Source: Typhlomys cinereus (Eukaryota; Chordata; Mammalia; Rodentia; Platacanthomyidae). Taken from it: a stretch of 64,000 bases of DNA. The stretch lies in assembly GCA_023101885.1 (NCBI GenBank), contig JALPQD010000214.1:2852001-2916000 (forward strand). The letters are read 5' to 3'. Shown in pieces: positions 1 through 12,640 of the stretch; within the stretch, counting starts at the first letter, position 1, and each line of letters opens with the position of its first letter. Under the pieces are notes generated by a model, which was given only the letters and a program-made list of their open reading frames with translations, was not told the origin of the DNA and ran no database searches. The position numbers and the translations under genes are program-made.

Positions 1-382
1 AGTGCAGAGCACTAGGTTTTCCTTCACTGGTGTTCATTTCTCCAACAGCAGCCGCTGTTCTGCTGCCTGCCCTTTCCACATCCAAAGTTTCCTGGCTACC
101 AACACAGCTCTCCTTTATCAAGCAAAGCAGTCCATCATTTTTTGATTCAACTTCATCAAAGTCCTTGTTTCCTTCATCGCAAACTAGGCTGAAACAATCC
201 ACAACTCTCTCAGCACTGCTGTTATCCAAATGGCCCATTAAACTCTGTAGAATGGTATTTGTAATCCACAATCTCAAAATCTTTCAAACATTTCAAACTT
301 TGTCTAACGAAATGGCTCAAAAGCTATAAAATCCACATGTCAGATTTATCAGCAATATCCCACTCCAGGTATTACAAAATTC

Positions 383-809
383 TGTTGCAGTTAGCCTGCG
401 TGGTTGCTGATAAACCACCATCAAATGGCTTAAGGCAACAAGGGGTTTAATTTCTCTCATAATTGTCTGGTTACAGTTCTCAGTCCAGCCTGACAGGAGC
501 GCTCACACCAACATCAGGGCTGAGGGAACTGGCCACACCATCTCTACATAATGGCTGAGAGAGGGATGATCCTTCCTTGATAAAGCACCATATCTGGCCA
601 AGTGCACACAAGGATGCCAACTTTCTCAACCAGCTGCCTGTATGTTATTCCAGGTCCTAGTCCCACCCACCATGGGCTGGGCCTTCCCCATCAGCTAGAC
701 AATATCCTGCAAGTTTGCTCTGGGCTTAAATCAACAACCAATTCTCTACAAATGTGCCCAGAGCTTAAACCCTCAGCTGTCAAGTTGACATTTGTGCCTA
801 ATAATGACA
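383..809 (-). mobile_element. Antisense LTR, MaLR/ERVL-like
   Basis: A unit bounded by TG...CA (TGTTGCAGTT... to ...AATAATGACA). It is about 80% similar by eye to the unit at 39993-40410. The left end resembles the reverse complement of the familiar rodent LTR terminus (polyadenylation region, then the CAGCAA terminal block). Bases 1-382 may be internal retroelement sequence on the same strand. There is no coding potential. Confidence 0.55.
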
Positions 810-2190
810 CTTTGTACCTTAATGAACCTTTACGTTCTTAAAATAATGGATTTCATTACATACCAGATGGGTTATTGGCCCATTGAAAAAAGTTGGTAGT
901 AAATAATACAAAAGATAACCTAAGTTAATTTTAGGTGTGGTTAATTTCCTCATTTGTAATTTTCTGTATCAGGAAAACAAACAAAGGAAAACATTTAAAC
1001 TATTTAAAAAGACAGAACTATTTCTTGGCATCACTGCTTGGATGGATGGTTGTGACCGATTGGATGGGTTGATGGGTTTGTCAGAAGCATTTCTACCCCT
1101 GACTCAGTATTCTTCATAAAGATTTCTTGGCAGCATGAGGTTACAGTGCAAAAAGCAAAGAGGGGTGACAAGGGAGACTTTTTACACTCAGGGCTGTCAC
1201 CTGCACAGGAGGGGCTCTACAGATAGACTTGTTCAAAAGGAGCCTTTTAGTTTATATTGTTCTTCTCTTTTCCTCTACAACATCTGGTTCTTTCAGTTCC
1301 CATTTCTTAAGTGCCTTGGGTTGACAAATGAGATATTCAGTTCTGATCCTTGGCAACTTTTGAGATTCTTCACCAAGTATCACTTTCAACTAAGGCATCC
1401 AATAGAGAAAACTACTGCCATTTAAAAAAATCTTAAATCTCAATGTGTTTTCAAGATGTTCAAATATTTTCAGCAAATTATGAATTCAGAAGGTTCAATA
1501 CCTAGTATACTTTCTCTTTCTTGTAGATTCTTAGACACGTGGACTGTTTCTGCTCAATTACTTGTAATTATATTTCTACAAAATGATTTCTCCTTTGCAT
1601 TCTGTGGTATTCTAGAAAAGGTCTTATTTTAAGCACTTCAGGGCATGCAAATATCAATAAAAGGAGCCACTGCAAGAGAGATTAGAACATGCTGGACGAC
1701 ACTGCCATCTACAATTTGTGATGCAATAAAAACTTCTAGAAGAGAGAGTAAAAATATTTCCTTACATTTTTAAAGGATTTGCAATATACCATGGTATGAG
1801 TAAATTAGTGTGAGTAAAGTCCCAACAAACTCTAAGATCTGAGTAGAGCATTTTCTGTCCTGGGTAACAGAGGAGTCTCTTTGGGAACTCTAGCACACCA
1901 GGAAAAAATTTTATATCAGAATGTAACTCTATTCTTTACAAGAAAAATTCTGATGGTATCAGTAAAATGTTTTAAATCATGTATCTTCATTATGCCAGTA
2001 CTAATGCATCCATACTGTACACATCAAAAACATGCATGAGTACAAATGTGTGCATAGATAAAGTACAATGAAAGAAAAGTGGGTGAAAATTAATCTTTCC
2101 ATACACCATAGCATGTAGACCATAGCTGAGAAGGAAATCACTTCTCCTTGTGGTAACCTAGGTGACTTCATGGCAGAGATTACATTTATT
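810..2190. other. Intergenic, nothing recognised
   Basis: AT-rich sequence without a clear repeat, exon or RNA gene. Short open frames here have no recognisable products. Confidence 0.5.
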
Positions 2191-2205
2191 AAGATCTGTT
2201 TTTTA

Positions 2206-2864
2206 CAGGTTTTTATCTCTGGCCAAGGGATGACATCCAATACCCATCACAACGGAGCCAAGGGCATTGCAGGAGCAGCAAAACTGAAAAAAAAATCAAC
2301 AAACCATAATTCAGAATATCAGAGACTCTATTATCAACCACCTGGAACTGGGCCAGCCTAATCTCTCCCCATCCTGAAGCTCAGGGAAATTTGTGGAAGA
2401 GGGGGCAGTAAGATTGTAAGAGCACAAGGATGGGAGGAGTAATGATATGCAAGATACTCCACACAAGTTAGAGCCGAAGCAATCATAATAGGACTTTGCA
2501 TGACCTGTGCAATGACCAACACATTGCCCCCACAAAGTCTAGCACGGACTAAAGGCACTAGGATCCTTGGAGGCTAGGGATTGACAGCCTCAGTAGTGTT
2601 CCTATGCTTAGGGGGATCACAGGAAAGGGTTCTGGGAAATGCCGCTGGGTTCTTGCACCTCATTGGAAAGGAGGACCAGAGGAGAGTTTGGCATGCACAT
2701 TAAAGGATGCTCCGGGGATGCGGGGCGGCACTGAGGGATGGAGAGGGAGGAGGGAGCAAGGGGGGGAGCAAAGAGGTGGGGGGAGCAGAGAGGTGGGGGG
2801 GAGTAGAGGAAGGGAAGGGACCAGTGTACCTGTTAAGTTTGCATGATCAGAAATAAAAAAAAAA
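2206..2864 (+). mobile_element. 5'-truncated L1 3' end (Lx-like 3' UTR with G-rich tract)
   Basis: The insertion is bracketed by a perfect 15-bp duplication, AAGATCTGTTTTTTA, at 2191-2205 and 2865-2879. The target junction TTATT/AA suits the L1 endonuclease. The body has the 'AAGATTGTAAGAGC...AAGGATGGGAGG' block typical of rodent L1 3' UTRs, a purine tract (about 2735-2818) and a poly(A) end. It is homologous to 34313-35173. Confidence 0.75.
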
Positions 2865-2895
2865 AAGATCTGTTTTTTAACATTATTCAATTCCT

Positions 2896-3124
2896 TCATT
2901 TAGAGTGTGTGTGTATTGTGTCCCTGTGAAAGACCAAGGTTGACTGGATTGCTTCTACCTCTTTCTTGCTTTGCCCTGGGATTTCCCCGGCTCTGCTCAC
3001 CAGAACCGGAAGTATTGGCCACTGCCATTTCCTCCTGGCGGTTTTCTCATGGGACTTAGGATCTGAACTCAGGACCTTCTGTTTGCAAGGCAGAGTTTTA
3101 ACACCTGAACCATCTCTCCAGTCC
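2896..3124 (-). mobile_element. CA-tailed tRNA-derived SINE, older subfamily
   Basis: The reverse complement reads GGACTGGAGAGATGGTTCAG with Pol III box-A/box-B-like blocks, then a body with 'CCCAGGGCAAAGCAAGAAAG' and a short GT/CA tail. It is diverged from the younger copies. Confidence 0.75.
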
Positions 3125-3439
3125 AATGCTTATTAAGATCTTAACAGTGTATGTGGACACAAAGACATTGTATGGAAATTAACTGGGGAGAAAACACTGG
3201 CCATGGTTAAAGAAAGCTCTTTCTTTTGCTATTTCTATAAGCCTTACAATATAGTGATTAAAAACCTAATTCATTGACACAGTGAAATATGCAAAACACC
3301 ACATGCTTGGGTCAATTAATTTCCTCATCTATAAAATGGGCTAGCGATGTGGCTAGAGGTCAGAACGGAATACTGGCAACTTAAGACAGCTAATACACTC
3401 GTTGCCTAAGTGTACAATCCTAGTGCATGAAACCACTTT

Positions 3440-4365
3440 TTTCCCTTGAGATGCATGTTTTATGTACTATTGAAAATTTCATACTTATCTCTAATGCATT
3501 TTAGTCGTTTTGCCCTACATTAGCCTCTCTCAGCTCCTTCTTTTATCCTCCCCTTGCTGAAATCCTCCTCCTTCCCAAGTCCACCTCTTTCTTTAATGTA
3601 TTTTTCACCTGTGTCCCAGAGAATGTCATTAGGGTTGCCTGCATGAGGATGCAGGTCACTACTGTAGTTTACAGTGTTGACAGTTAGGTGACAGCTAGAT
3701 GATTAATGACTTTTCTCTCCTAGCAGTCGCCTTAGTACCTTCCAGCACTATGAAAGCTAGCCAGCAAGTAGGAAGCTTCCAGTTTAGTCCAGTTTGATTT
3801 CTCCAGATCCCAGGACCAAAGTGTGTGGTGTCTTCAAAAGGGTTTTACTATCAAGTTTTGGTGAGCAACCAAGAGTAATGACAATAACCTGTATTGCTTT
3901 GGAGTCTCTACAGATTTCTTGACTTTTAGGGAGGTATCCCAGACCTGGCATTGAGTTTTTTTTTTTCTTATTAACCTGTGATTTCTAGGAAGATCATTAT
4001 CCACCCATATAAGGTACCTCTTGCTTAGGCTTTTAAAAAATACATTTTAATCAGCCTATAAACTAGGTTTCCACATAGCCTTTTTAATACTTCCTTAGTG
4101 TTGAGTACCCTGTGACCTCTTCTTCTAACCTCCTCCCTTAAATCTTTTTACTCCCAATGTTCCCTTTTCTAATTTCACGTCACTGGTGTATTCTTTCCCA
4201 CTCCCTTGAAGCCTTTCTTTCTGTTTCATTCTCTCTTCCTCTAATGGCCCCTCTGTACTACCTTTTTAAATTTTTCATTATCTGCTTCATAGACAGTGAA
4301 CTTCTTGGGATCAACAACAAAACTTTTGCATGTAGTCTCAGAATCTTCTCTTTCCAGTGACATTT
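3440..4365 (-). mobile_element. Old L1 3' fragment, antisense
   Basis: The left end (TATTGAAAATTTCATAC...) is the reverse complement of a rodent L1 tail. Pyrimidine-rich sequence continues to the right. It is similar in style to the pieces at 27665 and 63040. Edges are approximate, and short blocks between about 3700 and 4000 could be something else. Confidence 0.45.
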
Positions 4366-4380
4366 AGAAAAATAAGATTA

Positions 4381-4531
4381 GGGCTGGAGAGGTGGCTCAG
4401 GGGTTAAGCCTCTGCCTTGCAGGCGGAAGGTCCTGAGTTTGGATCCTAGACCCCATGTATAGATGCCAGGCGGAAGTGGGGGTGGCCTGCGTTTCTGGTT
4501 CAATGAATAAATAAAAAAAATTAAAAAAAAA
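4381..4531 (+). mobile_element. CA-tailed-type SINE, short internally deleted copy
   Basis: The head GGGCTGGAGAGGTGGCTCAG and box B (GGTCCTGAGTTTGGATCC) are intact. The body jumps from 'CTGCGTTTCTGGT' straight to an A-rich tail, losing the CA run. Flanks GAAAAATAAGATTA (4367-4380) and GAAAAAAGTAAGATTA (4532-4547) form the target duplication. Confidence 0.85.
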
Positions 4532-4867
4532 GAAAAAAGTAAGATTAAATAGGAACTGATTTTTTAAAATTTTCAATGTACACCTGTTGACAGCAAACAG
4601 AATCTAATAGAATTAAGCACTATCACCAATAAGAAGAAGAAAAAATAAAAAAGCAAACGACATGAAAAGGAAGAGAAGGGGATGGCTCAAAGGGTCAAAA
4701 TCTAAAGGCAAAAGAACATGAAAATTTAATTTTACAAGTATTTATAAAAGTTACTTTAAAATCAAAAATCATCTCTGAGGCCAATTATTCTAAAGAGATA
4801 CTCTCAGTTCATTGAGAAATGCTGCTTATATAAACCTATAAGCAAGAGAAAGCAAATTTTAATTTTT

Positions 4868-5128
4868 TTAAAACTCCATGTGTGCATATTTGAATGTGTG
4901 TGCGTGTACATGGGTGCCGGTGCACGGGAACTTGGAGGTCCAAGGCTGACTTTGGAAATCATCTTCCATCACTCTTCCATCTCTGAAGCCAGAGTTCTCT
5001 GATTTGGCAGTCTCATTAGTCATGAGTGAGCTTGTTCTGGTCCCAGGTTCTGGGGGAAGCTGAACTTTTTTTTTTTTTTTTTTTTTTTATCACTAGTGCT
5101 TTAATTGCTGAACCATCTCCCTAGCAAA
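4868..5128 (-). mobile_element. B3-like SINE, antisense, with internal poly(T)
   Basis: A GTGTGTGCGTGTACATG start, a 'GGAGGTCCAAGG' body and an end in 'TGCTGAACCATCTCCCTAGC' match an inverted B2/B3-type SINE. A poly(T) run of about 24 bases sits near the right end. Confidence 0.55.
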
Positions 5129-6166
5129 AGAAGATTCAAAAGATTTAATATAGGAAGACACGTAACAAAAAAGTTATGTAGGAAATAAAATTACAAAGAC
5201 AGAAAAAATCAAGGAGCTGTATGTATACCATCCAAAAACTTAACCCAATTTACAGAACAATATTCAATTAACTATGTATAATATCATTTTCTACTAAATC
5301 TGTAGTCATCTTTGCTGTGATCATATCAATGAGTAACCTTGTTTCTGAATTTTGAGTATGTAATCATAGAATTCCAAGACAAATACTCCAGTCGAGAGTT
5401 TAATGCTAGCATCCTCGTACAAGAGAGAACATGTGTTATGTCTTTTTTGTGCCTGATACCTCGCTTAATGTTATATTTTCTAGTTCCATCCATTTACCAA
5501 CAAATTCTATAATCTCATCCTTGATACGCTGAATAGCATTCAATTGTATACATGTACCAGTTTCATTACCCATTCCTCTGTTGATGGGCATGCTGGTTGA
5601 TAGCATTTTCTCACTATTGTAACTAGAGCTGTAATGAACATGGAAGAACAAGCGTCTTCGCAGTAAGATGTAGTCTTTTGAGAATATTCCCAGAAGTGGT
5701 ATAGCTAGGTCATAAGGTAGTCTCATTTTTAGCTTTCTTGAGGAAATCTCCATACTGATTTTCAAAGTGGCTGTACCAATTTATCTCCCACCAACAATGA
5801 ATTATTATTCCCTCTTCTCCACATCCTTGCCAACATTCATTGTTTGTGTTTTTGATTTTAGTCAATCTAACTGAGGTAACATGGTATCACAGGATAATTG
5901 GGATTTGCATTTCCCTGATGATCAGGGAAATAGGGCATTTTTAAGGTATGTTTGATATTTTGAATTTCTTTTTGTGAGAAATACCTTTTTAGCTTCAGAG
6001 TCCATTTTTTAATTGGGCTGTTTGCTTTCTTGGTGTCTAATTTTTGAGTTCTTTGTATACTCTAGAAATTAATCCTTCATCGGATCCCTAACTAGCAGAG
6101 ATTCTCTTTTATTCTGAGAATTATCTTTTCAACTGAGAGTTTCTTTTGCAGAAAAGAAGCTTTTTG

Positions 6167-6441
6167 GGCTGGAGAGATGACTCAGGAGTTAGGACTTTGC
6201 CTTGCAAGCAGAACGACCTGAGTTTGGATCCCAGGTCCCACATAAAAATACCAGGCAGAAATGGCTGCGAACCTGCACTTCCAGCCCTGGTGGGTGGAGC
6301 CCAAGAAATTCCAGAGTGAACCAAAAAGGAGACAGAAGCAGTACAGGATGGACTCCTGAAGTCACTTTAGGTCCTCCACAGGGACATGTAGTGCCCTGTG
6401 AAACACACACGAACACATTCTAAATAAATAAAAATTTTTAA
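6167..6441 (+). mobile_element. CA-tailed SINE, older subfamily, nested in L1
   Basis: A full head-to-tail copy starting GGGCTGGAGAGATGACTCAG and ending in an A-rich tail. AAGCTTTTT at 6158-6166 is repeated at 6442-6450, and the L1 text resumes directly after it, so the SINE inserted after the L1. Confidence 0.85.
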
Positions 6442-7477
6442 AAAGCTTTTTAATTTCATAAAGTCCCACTTGTTTGATTATTGGTCTTGTTCCTGGGTGT
6501 TTAGGATCCTGCTCAAAATTTTTTATCTAGACCTATCAATTTAAGTGTATTCCCTACTCTATCTTCTAACAGTTTCAAAGTTTTGGGATTTAACATCCAG
6601 GTCTTTGATCCATTTGGAATTGTTTTTGTGGAACAGTCAATGTTCATTCTTCTATATGTACAATCCAAGTTTCCAAACACCACTTGTTGAAGATGCTTCC
6701 TTTTGCTATGTGTATGCTTGGCACCTTTATGAAAAAGCAGTGGTTACTGTAGGTGAGTGAGCTTATATCTGGGTCCTCTGTCCTAATTCATCGATCAAAG
6801 ATGTGAGGGTGATTTGACTGTGACGTCTGTCACCCCATTGATAGGCGAGGTTCATTCAGCTGATCTGGCTGGCTAGGCGGGTGTCCCCTTCCTGCCTCAC
6901 CACTCCCCTGCCTCTAGAGAACCTCCAAACAAGCTCTAATTCATTGATCCATCTACTTTGTGCCAGAACCATGCTGTTTTTACTATGGATCTGTAGGACA
7001 GCTTGAAATCCAGTATTGCAATACCTGTTTTCCTTGCTCAAGATTGTTTTGGCTATTTGAGGCCTTTTATCATCCATATGAATTTTAAAGGTTTTTTTTT
7101 TTCCTCTTCTGTGAAGAATTGCATTGGGATTTTGATTTTGATTGCACCGAGTTTGCATGAATACTTGCCTTTGACAGATAGTCATTTTCTCAATACTAAG
7201 CTACCAATTCATGGGCATGGAAGTCTTTCCATTTTTAGAATATTCTTTATTTCTGTAGTGTTTTATAGCTTTCATTGTACAAGTCTATTCTCTTCCTTGG
7301 TTAAATTTATTCCAAAGTAATTTTTTTGAAGTTATAGTGAATGGGATTAATTCCCTCATTTCTTTCTCATTTTGTTTGCCTATGGAATACAGAAAGAACA
7401 TAAGATTTTTGTATGTTGATTTTGTAGTTTGCCGCTTTTACTGAAATTGTTTATTAATCAAGTATTTTCTTAGAAGA

Positions 7478-7480
<3 letters not shown>

Positions 7481-7522
<42 letters not shown>
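7481..7522. repeat. (AT)21 microsatellite
   Basis: An uninterrupted AT dinucleotide run inside the antisense L1 region. The 9-mer ATCAAGTAT occurs on both sides of it. Confidence 0.95.
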
Positions 7523-7524
<2 letters not shown>

Positions 7525-7640
7525 AGTATAAAAGCATCATTTGCAAATAGAGATACCTTAAATTCTTCTTTTCTTATTTGTATCTCTTATCTCCCTCTCT
7601 TGTCTTATTCCTCTGGCTTGTTTTAATATTTAAAAAATGA

Positions 7641-8274
7641 AAATATTAAAATAATAACCATACTCTTATGTCTCTCTCATAAACACATCTTACTTGAACA
7701 GTACAAAATGTTGCTACAAAGTAAGATGTTGTTTCCACTGCAGTATACAGCAACAGTGTGGAGTCCCTATGCTCAGAACAGTTTTCAGTACCTGGAAAAA
7801 AAAAAAAATCAGTAATAAGTGATGCAAAGGGGTTCTTTAGGCAAAATAAGTGTTACATTTGAGATAGCTTTAAGAACAAAATAATAAATATTTAGACAAT
7901 AATAAATGCCAAATTAGTAAGAACTCAAGGTCATTGCAATGCATTTCCCTACATTTCTAATACAGATTTATCTGAAGAATGCCTATGCCTTTCATTGCTA
8001 GATGTTCACCAGGTTTTAACCACTCAAAGAATTTCCCTTGTATAGCATGTACTGTTAGATATGATAAAAATATGTTTGAGGTAGGGGTTCTTTCCTCTCT
8101 ATAGTATTTCTAGAAAACTGAAAACAAAGTCTATTTAGATAACAAGATATAATTAAAATGGTGTCTCTTAGCAACACAATTTTATTAGTTAATTGGAAAC
8201 AAGCTGGTATCTAATGATATAACTATATAATTCTGTTATAAAAGTAATGCAAGGAGGTATCTATCTCCTTTCTT
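7641..8274. other. Intergenic, nothing recognised
   Basis: AT-rich sequence with no clear repeat or gene. Confidence 0.5.
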
Positions 8275-8287
8275 CCATCCATCTTTT

Positions 8288-8564
8288 TTTTTTTTAATTT
8301 TTTTTATTTATTCAATTGTGCATGTGTGCGGGTATGTATAGAACCACAGGCGAATTCGGAACCACCATGGACGCCTCCACCTCCTCCTTGTTTACTCTGC
8401 CCAGGGATTCACAGGCTCCGCCCTACCAGGACCAGAAACGCAGGCCGCCGCCCCCGCTTCCGCCCCCGCTTCCGCCCGGCGTCTATACGTGGGGTCTAGG
8501 ATCCGAACTCAGGACCTTCTGCCTGGAAGGCAGAGGCTTAACCCCTGAGCCACCTCTCCAGGCC
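8288..8564 (-). mobile_element. CA-tailed SINE, young subfamily
   Basis: An inverted complete copy ending ...CACCTCTCCAGGCC. The target duplication CCATCCATCTTTT lies at 8275-8287 and 8565-8577. The body includes a small CCCCCGCTTCCG duplication near 8450-8476. Confidence 0.9.
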
Positions 8565-8611
8565 CCATCCATCTTTTCTAAAGCCACCATATTCAAACAA
8601 CCCAAACACTT

Positions 8612-8870
8612 TTGTGGATGCATGTGTGGTGTCTAGTGATGAGCCTATGGGGAGAAGGTTACAAACAGTATGGTGTAGGCACACCTGCTCATGCATGTGT
8701 ACTAATGATGAGAATCATGGAGGGCAGGTTACAAGCAGGAGAGTGTGCACACCAACACATACATTTGTGTGAATGTCGAACATGGTGGGATGCAGGTTAC
8801 AAACAGCAGAGTGTATGTATACCAACACATGTGCAAAGGAGTGTGGTGGGATGTGGGTTACAAAAAGCTA
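8612..8870. repeat. Degenerate tandem repeat, about 61-70 bp x 4
   Basis: The motif (a/g)GGTTACAAaCAG...GTG...CACC recurs, with GGTTAC at 8657, 8727, 8795 and 8856. Each unit ends in CA/TG-rich text. Confidence 0.7.
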
Positions 8871-9193
8871 AGGCAGAAAAACTAAATCAAAGGATTCTAG
8901 AACATTTGTAATCACTGTCTATGAGGATTCTAATTCATATCCTACACATCCCAAATCAATTCAATGTCAAGAGACCCACGTAGAAGATAAAATGTGCCTG
9001 GTAATACAAAGTATTTTGGCCCGTCAGTCACATTTCAGTAGAATCTTTTTTATATATTAGAAAAAGAATTTCATAGGAATAAACATCTGAAAGACACAAA
9101 ATACCCACCATTCAAGGCTAAGAAATTATTTTCTCAGCATTACTGCTTTGTTCCATCACTATTTTCAAAATACCACTTTGAAAAACAAGTTCT

Positions 9194-9494
9194 GGGCTGG
9201 AGAGGTGGCTCAGGGGTTAAGCCTCTGCCTTCCAGGCAGAAGGTCCTGAGTTCGGATCCTAGACCCCATGTATAGACGCCGGGCAGAAGCGGGGGCAGCC
9301 TGTGTTTCTGGTCCTGGTAGGGCAGAGCCTGTGAATCCCTGGGCAGAGTAAACAAGGAGGAGGTGAAGGCGTCCATGGTGGTTCCCGAATTTGTCCGTGG
9401 TTCTACACACACATACAGACATACACACACATACATACACACACGCGCACACATGCATACACGCACAATTGAATAAATAATAAAAAAAAGAAAA
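9194..9494 (+). mobile_element. CA-tailed SINE, young subfamily
   Basis: A complete copy with head, body, CA/TA-rich tail and the terminal 'CACAATTGAATAAATAA'. The duplication GAAAAACAAGTTCT lies at 9180-9193 and (1 mismatch) at 9495-9508. Confidence 0.9.
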
Positions 9495-12104
9495 GAAAAA
9501 CAAATTCTAATTCCAGAGTTAAGGCTGTGAGAACAGGGAACCCATAAACAATGCATTTCTAAGTTTACACAATCAGTTAAAGGATTTCTTTGGGTGAGAT
9601 AGACCAAAATACAAGGAAAAATGGGAAATCAATCTATTCTTTTTTTTTCCTTCTTTTCTCCTCCTCTCCCTCTTTCCTTCTTCCCATCTCTAAGACTATG
9701 AGTAGGGTTCTAACTTTCAGGTACATTATTCTAGGTCACAGGATGAATATTTTATTGCCTTAAATAATATAAATTAAAGAAAAATTGTGTTCACTTATTC
9801 AAACGAAACCTTTGATGGCAAAAAAAATCCCCCATGTTACCCAGTTAAAAATAATCAAATGAAACAATTTTGAGCATGGTAATTTATTTTATGCAGTTGT
9901 TTTAAATCCATTGTTTAAAAATTCTCAAAAGGCACTTTTAAAAACATTTAAAAATACATTTTTCTGACTTAATGGTGATCACTTAAAATAAGCAAGTCAC
10001 CAGACACTTTAAACCTCATTGACACTTTAAATAATTTTTAAATTCCAAAACACAAACATTCACTGTATAGTACAACACACTGCTTAGCAGTAAGATTAGT
10101 TTCCCTCTAATAATAAACTTCGTGTAGATCATTACTTTGCAGGGTGTGGCTAAGTTACTTAAACTTAACTAATATAAAACAAAAACTTAAGAGAGGTAAA
10201 TGGGAGCTGAAGAAAATTCCAAATTAACTTAAAACTACTTTTAGGATGATTCTCTAAAGTGAATCAATATGAATTTTACATTTCAATCTGTGTTAAGATT
10301 TCTAACAATTCTGATATATAAACAAATCATTGTTTTGATCAATAGAAGTTAGATTTAGCATAAAATATACCACAGGTTGTCTCCCAGATTTCCCATGTAC
10401 GTTTCTGTTCAGGCCTGAATATAAAAGTAGAGAAATGAAGAAAATGAGTTTGTTTTTTTGTTTTTACGAGGAGGGGGAGTCGGAAGGATCCAAATAACTT
10501 CTTTTAATAAAAGTACTGATGACATAGAGTTGGTTTAAAATTGCAGATTTTTTTTTAAAACTGGGGCAAGTATCTTGAGAGCCAGAAGACATTATTCTTA
10601 GATTTTTAATCTAAATCTAATAGGTATAAAATTATCAGCAAATGATATAAATTCTAATCACCAAAAGCAGCCTTCTGAAGGCAACATCCATAGTAGTTAG
10701 AAAATGGATGTCAGGGATAAAGGAACTGCCAAAGGAGTAACAAGCTAAGGACGAAATGAAGAACGAAAGAGTGAGGTATGATCTGCCCAGTCAGCGAGGG
10801 AATCTTTCAAGTACCACAGGTCTCAATCTGACTATGTAATCTGACAGGCTCAAGAAGGTAAAAAGTTAATACCCAAGAAACAGTCATGAAAATAACTGGT
10901 TGGCAAACTAGTGCTCGAGTCCAATTAGCACATTAAAAAATAGAACTGTCAGTGATTCATTTATCTTAGTATAGTAATAACACCATCTCTGAAACTCTGG
11001 GTATTTGAAAACAAACTCTGGGACAAAAAAATGTATCTATGATCTTCCCACTAGAAAATATATGCATATTATTATTAGCAAACCCAAGATATTAAAAGTC
11101 TTATACTTTGAGACCACACTAAAATCACTGAACCAAATGACAAAGATCTCAGTGTAAATGATGGTGAATAAATGAAATTGTGTTCAATGTGTCTAGCAAA
11201 AACTTCAAAGAATGATTATGATTGATTAAACCATACAGGATAATAAAGTGATTCTAGAAAGTGATTCAAACTGACAACATGAATTAGCAGAAAATATACT
11301 GCAAATTATAGGACAGTGTTTTACTATTTCTATTGACAGTTTTTAATAACTTATGGATGTTTCAATGACACTCATTTACATATGCTTTTGATGAATTCAT
11401 ATGTACACCACCACCATTACTACTTATAGAACTTTTCCTGCCCAATGTAGAATTCAGACTGGAATTTGAGGATTATAAGTTTTTTTGAAGGCTCTGATAG
11501 TAGTCACTGTGTAGAACTACAGAATTTTGCCAAAATTAATTACCCATTGACCTTCTGAATTATCTTTATATTATTTACCTGTAATAAAGCGTGATCATAG
11601 AAAGGTTTTTAAGTCTTCGAAAAATGACTCTCTCATGGTTCTGTCATCCTGAGTTTGTTCCAAAGACCATATGCACCAGAATCATACAGAGAATGGGAAG
11701 TGATTCTCAACCTAAGATGAATGAAATGCATTTATGGGGCTTCTTTAAACCCAGTTCCTAACCCCCTGCCCTGGATTTCCTGATTCAAGAGATCTGAGTT
11801 GGGCTCAACGAGCGCTGCAGTTCCACCAGCTCCCAGAATGCTCTTAGGGCCGCTGCCTGCCGCAAGGTATCTACTAAGAATGCTTACTCTGGGGCCCCAT
11901 GCTAAAGAAAGAACTTCTGGGCTTGGGATGTCGAGCTTTCCATTTAAACAAGTGCCAGGCAAGAGTGTGAAAAACACAACTGAAGAATGACTATACCAAT
12001 TTAGCTGTTAATGTGCCCGCTATTGGTCATTAGTGCCAGAGCTTGTGCATCATGTATGTATCTGTTCAATGACAACCTTAAGACTGGCAAAATACAAATG
12101 ACAC

Positions 12105-12300
12105 GCAGGCTGTGAGTATAAACCCCAGTCATCCTGCTATTTCTGTGATGGTGGAAAGGTTATTGTAATTCCGAGCCTCAGTTTCCTCATAGACACAGTA
12201 GGAATAACACTCAATTTGTAAGGATTTACATAAACCTACAAAACAAGCACAGTACCTGGCATAGAGTAGGCACTAGATCAATATATTATTGATTGTAAGA
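12105..12300 (+). mobile_element. MIR SINE fragment
   Basis: 'GAGCCTCAGTTTCCTCATAG' and 'CAGTACCTGGCATAGAGTAG' with correct spacing are MIR core and tail. It is an ancient mammalian element. Confidence 0.8.
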
Positions 12301-12429
12301 AACATGCAAAATATTTGTCAGTATATGGTGTGATCATTTCATTCATTTAAATCCCAATATTTAATCTCCAAGGTAACAGAATAATAAAACCTTCTATTTA
12401 TTGCTCCCTCTCCTGGCCCAGTGTTCCAA

Positions 12430-12640
12430 GAACCTTACATTTATGTAATCCTTTTTAAAATCCTGTGAGGTAGGTAGCATCATTACACCTAATCTACAGA
12501 TAAGGGAAACCGAGGCACGGGATTTTGTTTTTTAATTAAGTTGCTCAAAGTTATAAAAATAGAAAGTGATGGAGGAAGAACTCGAATCCCAGGTGACCTA
12601 ACTTCACGGCCCAGGCCTCACTATACCAGAATTCATTTTC
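12430..12640 (-). mobile_element. MIR SINE fragment, antisense
   Basis: 'TGTGAGGTAGGTAGCATCAT', 'CTACAGATAAGGGAAACCGA' and 'CTCGAATCCCAGG' are the reverse complement of MIR. Confidence 0.75.

Larger units (their letters stand above)
5360..7640 (-). mobile_element. L1 fragment (ORF2 C-terminal half to 3' region), antisense, split by a SINE
   Basis: Read on plus, it matches the well-known inverted L1 succession: 'TAGTTCCATCCATTTACCA', 'GATGGGCATGCTGGTTGATA', 'CCCACCAACAATGAATTATT', 'TTCTCCACATCCTTGCCAAC', 'GATTTGCATTTCCCTGATGA', then the 'CAGAAAAGAAGCTTTTT' and 'CATTGGGATTTTGATTTTGATTGCA'-like parts. It is decayed with many stops, so no functional ORF. The SINE at 6167-6441 interrupts it. Confidence 0.8.

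Noticed and set aside
5436..5765. 109-codon minus-strand open frame
   Set aside because: A remnant of decayed L1 ORF2/3' sequence, without start context or intact domain.
8316..8636. Recurrent peptide of the type ELRTFCLEGRGLTPEPPLQ in several open frames
   Set aside because: It is the inverted SINE body and tRNA-like head read through. The same peptide recurs at 9.2, 18.4, 27.5, 31.9, 35.7 and 47.1 kb because the SINE does.
9194..9270. tRNA gene
   Set aside because: The A- and B-box-like blocks belong to the SINE head. No full cloverleaf or anticodon arm is supported.
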